This document shows, in pieces, positions 57,745-64,000 of a stretch of DNA of 64,000 bases. A program made the translations under genes and the position numbers. This DNA is from Berberis thunbergii. Taxonomy: Eukaryota > Streptophyta > Magnoliopsida > Ranunculales > Berberidaceae. The DNA is taken from contig QNQO01008300.1 of NCBI GenBank assembly GCA_003290165.1, positions 62,001 through 126,000 of the forward strand, given 5' to 3'. How positions within the stretch are numbered: position 1 is the stretch's first letter; each line of letters starts with the position of its first letter. The notes under the pieces are model-generated. The model had not been told where the DNA came from, searched no databases, and saw nothing but the letters and a program-made list of their open reading frames with translations.

Positions 57745-58641
57745 TGTCGTAACTGCTGTAAAAATTCAAATTAAAAGATAGGAACGAAGGTACCAATTGT
57801 TCTTGGGTTGAGTCGCGGACTAGGTCGTTCTCTTTAAGACGTTTCGCGGCTCTGCCCAAAAGTGTGCAAGCAATCTAGTAGCCCCATCGTCCCCAGGATA
57901 AAACAACCCATAATCTTATCTGTCTTGTTCAAACAATTGCAATGTTGATGAACAGAATACTATTCACCCTTAATCTCTTGTTTGCTCGAAATCACCAATA
58001 CAAATCATATAAATCAACAAAACGAAAAACACTTCTTTGATTGAAATACCAAACGAAAAAACTGATTGCAAACAAGAAAAAGTATTGTTTTCTCTTACTG
58101 CAAAATGCTTTGTTTTTTTTCTTGTATTTTTAAACTCTGAAATTGTATTGTATTTATAGGGAGAAAATCGTACAGTTGAAATACAAAATATAAGGTAGAT
58201 TCATTGACATAAATCGTGTAGAGAACGCAATTCAAAACGTGGAAAATGTGGAGAAAAATCTCAGCGCAACTCATGGCAAACGTGTGATTTAGAAAGACTT
58301 CTAGATACATGGACAGAATCCCGTCTAGATTCAGTCCCTCTTCAGAAATTCAAAATTTATTTTCATTTAAATAAATTTTCAGCAAAAAGAATGGGTTGCT
58401 CTCTAAATGACCCGACCCGATCGGACGGACGGAAGGACGGCGGCAGGCGCGAGAGTCTATCTCTCCTCTCCTAACAAAAGTGGTACCCCCAAGGGGTCTA
58501 AACCCAAGTCCAAACAATCTCCTTATAAACTCTACCACAATGAGTTGTATAGAAGATGTGGGACTAAAATTAGAGAGAGATCCAGAGATCGAAACCTCAT
58601 ACACACCAATTTTCTTTATTTTAAAAGCCATATTTCCAACA
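57745..58641 (-). repeat. 3' LTR of the older Copia
   Basis: 897 bp; on the minus strand starts TGTTGGAAATATGGC. Includes a GC-rich stretch near 58410-58490 (CGGACGGACGGAAGGACGG). Complete. Confidence 0.75.
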
Positions 58642-59229
58642 ATCCCCCACTTGGATTTAAAAAAAAAATTTCATCGGGTAATCTAAAAAATATAAGATTG
58701 TGCATAAACAAAAGTGTCTTTCGACTTGAACTCTTGCGTAGTGTTCATACTTAGATTATACTAGAGTAACTCGTAGTTTTGAACTCTATCTCTAACAGAC
58801 ATTACACACATAACCCTTACCAGGGTGAAGTCTAAAAAGCCCGTGCCTTACGGCCATGCATGTATATCCCAGTATAGTGAAGGCTCTAGGAATTTTACCC
58901 ACAAATTCCATAGGAAGCGGCCAAACTTTCACAATCACTTAGGTGAGTCTATCAAGAGTACTCTTGTAGCTAGGTACTCCACTCCACATAGAGTATAGAT
59001 CTCATTAAGAGTTTTTAACTCATCCTACTATCGCTTCAGGAACTCATGTTTTAATCTAGGAATGAGATTGTTATTTTGTCAGCATGATTCACTTCATATC
59101 ATTCACGACTTGTTATTACCCATTGAACCTATTTCTTGGGATCTTCAGTCTATAGGTTGGGTTACCATCATGAATAACTCATCAATCTAAGGGCATTAGT
59201 CTCATTCCTTTCGAGGTTTTGAAAACCTT

Positions 59230-60200
59230 CTATCTAGGTAATCCTTTCGTCAAAGGATCAGCCAAGTTCACATCAATTCGTACATGATCCACTCTCACAA
59301 CACCAGTAGACAGAAACTTTCTAACTGTACTGTGCTTACGACGTATTTGTCGTTTCTTGCCGTTATAATAACGATTCTGTATTTTTGCAATAGCCGCGGT
59401 ACTATCGCAATGGATCAAGACAGCTGGAATCGGTCTTTCCCATAAAGGGATCTCTGCTAGCAGGTTTCTTAGCCAACCTGCTTCTTCACTAGCCGTGGCT
59501 AGTGCTATCATCTCTGACTCCATCGTGGACTGTGCCAGAATGGTCGGTTTCTTTGATTTTCAAGAAACAGCTCCACCAGCTATACTGAAAATATAGCCAC
59601 TAGTGGCTTTGGAATCATTTGAAAGGGTGTTCCAATCAGCATCGATATATCCTCTAAGGACAGCAGGAAACTTCTGATAATGTAATCCGGGTAACAGGAG
59701 AATATGTATCAAAGAAGTCAACATTTTCTCTCTGTCTAAACCCTTTGGCTACGAGACGAGCCTTGAACTTATCAACATTACCATCAGGTTTCAATTTCTT
59801 TTTAAATACCCATTTACATCCTATTGTCTTGCAACCTGATGCAAATCGACTAAATGCCAGGTTCTATTAGACTCAAGAGAGTACATTTCATCATCAATAG
59901 CCTCTTCCTAAAAATTGGCATCTATAGAGGATAGGGCTTATTGAAAGCTAAGGGGATCCTCCTCGACTGAAAAGATATAGTAATCGGGGCCAAATTTTTT
60001 AGAAGTTCATTTCCGTTTACTTTTCCTAGGCTCAGATTCTGTGGCTTTATCAGTTTCATTTATCCTGATCAAAGGCACGTTATTTGAGGATATACCCCCA
60101 CTATTCCTCAAAATAAAAGGAAATTAATTATATCCTATGAATACACATTCATATGCCCTACTGGCAAGCTTATTCCTTTTAGGATCAGGAATCCTAACAT
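59230..60200 (-). pseudogene. Copia pol relic: integrase end, RT start, RNase H; RT core deleted
   Basis: In element order: KLASRAYECVFIGYN (integrase C-terminal side, about 60180-60135), then DDEMYSLESNRTWHLVDL (about 59900), KFKARLVAKG-like and FRQRENVDFFDTYSPVT (about 59760-59700). The sequence then jumps directly to LHYQKFPAVLRGYIDADWN and SGYIFSIAGGAVS of RNase H. The ORF 59523-59230 finishes it with MESEMIALATASEEAGWLRN, HCDSTAAIAKIQNRYY and [12 protein letters not shown]. The whole YVDD half of RT is gone. Confidence 0.85.
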
Positions 60201-61846
60201 AAGCTAAACTACCCAAAGTTTTCTAGCTTCTAGCACACGCTTAAGCAACCATCCGACTAAAGATTTCAAGAGTGGATTGGGAAGTTTACACTCACTGAAG
60301 TCGAGTATATGGTGCACCAAGGTTTACTGATTCAATGTTAAATGATAAAACTTATACCTTCCTTTCATCCCCTAAAAGTTGAAGATTTGTGAAGAATATC
60401 CACAACCAAAAAGTCAAACATTGAATACTAAGTGATGAAGATATGAAGATGTCTCAATGCAGATGTGGGTGGCCCTTCAATCCTAAAAACATTCATTGGG
60501 TATGCTTTTAGGGGCAAGTGGGTTGCCACTGCTGAAAGAAAAATCTCTAAAAAACCATTTGAGTTTAATGATAAACTCTCATGTGTGGCTTCTCTTGACT
60601 TCAGCACCACACATACACAAGGATGAAAACCATTTAATCAATGTTTGAAATTACAAAGAGGTGTTCTACTCATACACAGTCTTCTCTAGTTAATCCTCCA
60701 TGGGTTTAGAATCTAGACTAAATTTTTTCATTGTCAACATGTGTACATATATGTCAATCCCTAATTACGCTAGTCAAAAAGATAACTAATTTGATTTCAC
60801 TTCCTGACAGAGATTTAGTTGACTATGCTTTTAAAGCAGCCTGAATAGATTCAAAATGTTATGAACGACTAGCTTATCTGATTGCACAAGAACATCAATA
60901 CAAAACCTGAGAGGCGGCATCTAGAAGGGCTCGTCATAAGCGCTTCCAGGCTTCTAGATGTTATACAACCAGTCAAACGCAGTGGATACGAAAAAATAAA
61001 AACAGATGCATAATTCATCAAGTATTTTTTGAAACTAACTGAAAAGAGATCATGCTGAAGGCCACAAAACTCATGTTTAAATCCATTATATCTAGTAACT
61101 TGTCAAATTTAGGTTCTAAATGGAGACAGAGCTAGAGATTCAAGATGTGTGGACTATGAGCATAGTTACAAGATTAAGTGGCTTTCAAAATCCAAAACTA
61201 TTAACATGACAGAGTTTAGCATGCCAAATATTACAAGTACATAACATGGAAAACCACCATTATAGATAAAGGTATCTGTAGTTGTAAAGCTCTAAATCAT
61301 GTGGATCTTATTCAATAAATCCAAACAAATATAACCCTTTTTCCAACATTTCCAAATGTTACCATGGGGTTGTGTCCTTGCATAGATTCTACCAAAACCA
61401 ATTTATAGAATGAATGATAAATAAATTGAGAAAACTGCGCCCAACCCAATTTCACAACAAGAATTACCACCAAATGTAACAAAGATACATAAAGCAAACA
61501 AAACTAAACTCCAATCCTTGGAACAAAGTTTGTTTAGGCTAATGGGTTCCAAAAAAAATTAAATTGATAGACACATAAAAACAACAACCTAGCTAAAAGG
61601 TAATCCTCACAAACCCAACAGTATTAAATAATCACATACTTACAGGTAATGAAACCAAAACCTCCCTAGAGACAAAGGGTATCATTTCAACCTAATCAAT
61701 TTCATTACTTGTTCCATCTCCTTTCTATATTTCCGTAAGTTATATTATGGAGAATACTAAATATCATTGAAGGGATCATTCTTTTGATCTTATAGAAAAT
61801 TATGAAAGAAGGTTGTAGTCATGGCAGAAATAAAGCGTCTTAAAAT
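60201..61846. other. AT-rich interior of the older Copia, no domain recognised
   Basis: Integrase, protease and gag would be expected here but are not found. A minus frame at 60428-60610 (LEIFLSAVATHLPLKAYPMN) is unrecognised. Probably deleted and replaced by other DNA. Confidence 0.4.
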
Positions 61847-62659
61847 TGTTGTAACTGCTGTAAAAATTCAAATTAAAAGATAGGAACGAAGGTACCAATT
61901 GTTCTTGGGTTGAGTCGCGGACTAGGTCGTTCTCTTTAAGACGTTTCGCGGCTCTGCCCAAAAGTGTGCAAGCAGTCTAGTAGCCCCATCGTCCCCAGGA
62001 TAAAACAACCCATAATCTTCTCTATCTTGTTCAAATAATTGCAATGTTGATGAACAGAATACTATCCACCCTTAATCTCTTGTTTGCTCGGAATCACCAA
62101 TACAAAGCATATAATTCAACAAAACGAAAAACACTTCTTTGATTGAAATACCAAACGAAAAAACTGATTGCAAACAAGAAAAAGTATTGTTTTCTCTTAT
62201 TGCAAAATGCTTTGTTTTTTTCTTGTATTTTTAAACTCTAAATTGTATTGTATTTATAGGGAGAAAACAGTACAGTTGAAATACAAAATACAGGGTAGAT
62301 TCATTGACATAAATCGCGTGGAGAACGCAATTCAAAACGTGGAAAATGTGGAAAAAAAAATATCGATGCAACTCATGGAAAATGTGTGATTTAGGAAGAC
62401 GTCTAGATACATGAACAGAACCCCGTCTAGATTCAGTCCCTCTTCAGAAATTTAAAATTTGTTTTCATTTAAATAAATTTTCAACAAAAAGAATGGGTTG
62501 CTTTCTAAATGACCCGACCAACTGGTCGGACGGCGGCAGGCACGAGAGTCTATCTCTCCCCTCCTCACAAAAGTGTGGTACCCCAAGGGGTCCAAGCCCA
62601 AGTCCAAACAATCTCCTTATAAACTCTACCACAATGAGTTGTATAGAAGATGTGGGACT
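61847..62659 (-). repeat. 5' LTR of the older Copia, truncated
   Basis: Matches the left LTR from TGTTGTAACTGCTG to GAAGATGTGGGACT and then diverges, losing the last 75 or so bases. No initiator-Met primer site is found on its inner side, so that region is lost too. Confidence 0.7.
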
Positions 62660-63110
62660 GGTTTCTATTGAACTCCATCAAAGCTAGGGATGGCAACGGG
62701 GCGGATTTGGACAAATCCATCCCCGCCCCGCTAAATATCACGGATATCCAAATCCGCCCCGAATATCTGTTTGTCACATTTTGTAAAACCCATCCCCGAA
62801 CCGAACGGATTGACGGATATCCGCCCCGCCCAAAATACCCGAAAAAAAAATTATAAATTCCAAACCACAAAATTCCAACATTTACAACATATTATACAAA
62901 ATTTACAAAAAATAAACAGATTACAAAATTTACAAAAAAAACATACAAAAAAAACATACAAAAAAAAACAGATTACAAAATTTACAAAAAAAAATTACAA
63001 AATTTAAAAAAAAAAAAAACAGATTACAACATGATTTTTTGTGAGATCAAATTACAAACCATACAAAAAACCATACAAAAAATTCCAAAAAATTCCCTCA
63101 TGATTTTCTT

Positions 63111-63740
63111 GATCGGATGGATCAGCGATCGGATGGATCAGAACGAATGGATGGATCAGAACGGATGGATGGATGGATGGATGGATGGATCAGATCAGAA
63201 CGGATGGATCAGATCAGAACGGATGGATGGATGGAACGATCGGATGGAGCAGCGATCGGATGGAGCAGAACGGATGGAGCAGCGATCAGATCAGATCAGA
63301 TCAAATGGAGCAGCGATCAGATCAGATCAGATGGAGCAGCGATCAGATCTCGATCAGATAGATCATCGATCAGATCTCGATCAGATAGATCATCGATCAG
63401 ATCTCGATAAGATAGATCATCGATCAGATCTCGATCATCTCCATCAGATCAGATCAGAGAGATCAGATCTCGATCTCGATCTCAATCAGATCAGAGAGAT
63501 CAGATCAGATCTCGATCTCGATCTCGATCAGATATCGATCAGAGATCGGATAGATCAGTCTGATCTAGATCAGAGTTTGGATAGATCAGATCTAGATCCA
63601 TCAGAGATCAGATCTAGATCCATCAGAGATCAAATCAGATCTACATCAGATCTCACATCCGATCAGATATATCAGATCTAGATCATATCGATCATATCAG
63701 ATAAGATCTGATCTATCGTAGATCTGGATCTAAGATCAGT
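63111..63740. repeat. GATC-rich simple-sequence block
   Basis: GGAT and GATGGATG tandem runs pass into a long field of GATCAGATC, AGATCTCGATC and TAGATCATCGATCAG repeats. GATC recurs every 4-12 bases for over 500 bp. A 216-codon open frame spans it (63031-63681), but this follows from the repeats (RSDLDQIDHRSDLDQ) and is not evidence of a gene. Confidence 0.85.
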
Positions 63741-63899
63741 GAAGGAGAAGGAGAAGGAGAAGGAGAAGGGGCGACGACCGGACGATCGTAGATCTGGATC
63801 AAAGATCAGTGAAGCCTTCGCTGTGAGCCTGTGAGAAAGATCAAAGAAGAAGAGGCAGATGAGCTTCGCCTTCGCCTTCGATGCTTCACTGTGAGGCCT

Positions 63900-63967
63900 C
63901 CCGCCTTCGGCCCTTCGCTGCTTCCCGCCTTCGGCCCTTCGCTGCTTCCCGCCTTCGGCCCTTCGCT
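63900..63967. repeat. 24-bp tandem repeat, nearly three copies
   Basis: Unit CCCGCCTTCGGCCCTTCGCT plus GCTT, in a GC-rich stretch that also holds GGAGAAGGAGAAGG repeats (63740-63765). Confidence 0.8.
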
Positions 63968-64000
63968 TCCTGTGCTCTGTGTGTGTGAGAGGCAGAGAGA

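Larger units (their letters stand above)
57745..62659 (-). mobile_element. decayed Ty1/copia element with about 0.9-kb LTRs
   Basis: Direct repeats 57745-58641 and 61847-62659 (TGT.GTAACTGCTGTAAAA...) are LTRs of a minus-strand element. The left one is followed by ATCCCCCACTTGGATTT, which read in reverse is a polypurine tract. Between them are RNase H, the start of RT and the end of integrase; gag, protease and most of integrase are missing or replaced. The right (5') LTR is cut off at about 62659 next to a hAT-like element, so no target duplication can be read. The LTRs differ at several per cent of sites, so this is older than the 47974 element. Confidence 0.8.
62685..64000. mobile_element. 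hAT-like element, left end; runs past the window
   Basis: Starts TAGGGATGGCAACGGGGCGG, a usual plant hAT-type terminus. It is followed by subterminal GGATATCC/CCGCCCCG repeats in both orientations, AAAATTTACAAAAAAA-type tandem repeats, and GATC-rich simple sequence. The right end is outside the window, so the 8-bp duplication cannot be checked. Confidence 0.5.

Noticed and set aside
63031..63681. 216-codon open reading frame
   Set aside because: It follows from GATC/GGAT simple repeats lacking stop codons in this frame; the product is an RSDLDQ-type repeat with no family features.

Overview
The window is plant nuclear DNA, most likely from an angiosperm (eudicot-like): it is AT-rich, the exons are bounded by GT/AG introns, the retroelements are typical plant Ty1/copia and Ty3/gypsy types (one with an initiator-Met tRNA primer site), and hAT, CACTA, PIF/Harbinger-like and Mutator-like DNA elements are present. 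It is overwhelmingly transposable elements nested in one another. The only complete, plausibly functional host gene I can support is an intronless SKP1-like gene (minus strand, 8782-9249).

Layout. 0-8 kb: weak degenerate exons, a CACTA end, a Mutator-like element with long terminal inverted repeats holding a hAT MITE, a 1.1-kb hAT element with a perfect 8-bp target duplication, decayed gypsy LTRs and a LINE RNase H relic. 8.7-9.4 kb: SKP1. 9.6-20.5 kb: three copies of an unclassified 0.9-kb repeat and three decayed gypsy gag regions, one followed by an about 70-bp x 11 tandem array and an antisense ORF (the layout known for Tat-lineage 3' regions). 20.5-24.9 kb: AT-rich non-coding, probably retrotransposon-derived.

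24882-34386 is a 9.5-kb non-autonomous CACTA transposon (CACTAC...GTAGTG, 3-bp target duplication ACA, subterminal repeats). It carries exons of at least seven host loci, all on the minus strand: DDM1 (chromatin remodeller that silences transposons), a UBC4/5-type ubiquitin E2, CPSF100, a NEK kinase, ETO1-like and two unrecognised genes. Most keep splice sites, but the DDM1 and E2 pieces have stop codons. This is the most interesting object here.

34.4-38 kb: a second complete hAT element (8-bp TSD) and a hAT fragment. 38.1-42 kb: a 5'-truncated Copia with frameshifts. 42.3-46.8 kb: a LINE relic, then captured exons of a SULTR4-type sulfate transporter fused inside an exon to diaminopimelate decarboxylase, a PIF-like foldback MITE and a CACTA right end, so probably a second gene-capturing CACTA.

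47974-53492 is a very young Copia: 457-bp LTRs that read as identical, 5-bp TSD GAGGG, PBS and PPT, and a clean 891-residue gag-protease-integrase ORF, but reverse transcriptase and RNase H are almost wholly deleted. 54.8-57.4 kb: LINE relics on both strands. 57745-62659: a decayed Copia with about 0.9-kb LTRs that has also lost its RT core. 62685-64000: a hAT-like element with a GATC-rich simple-sequence interior, running off the window.

All homology calls were made by eye from translated motifs. No database search was run; conserved-family statements come from general knowledge.
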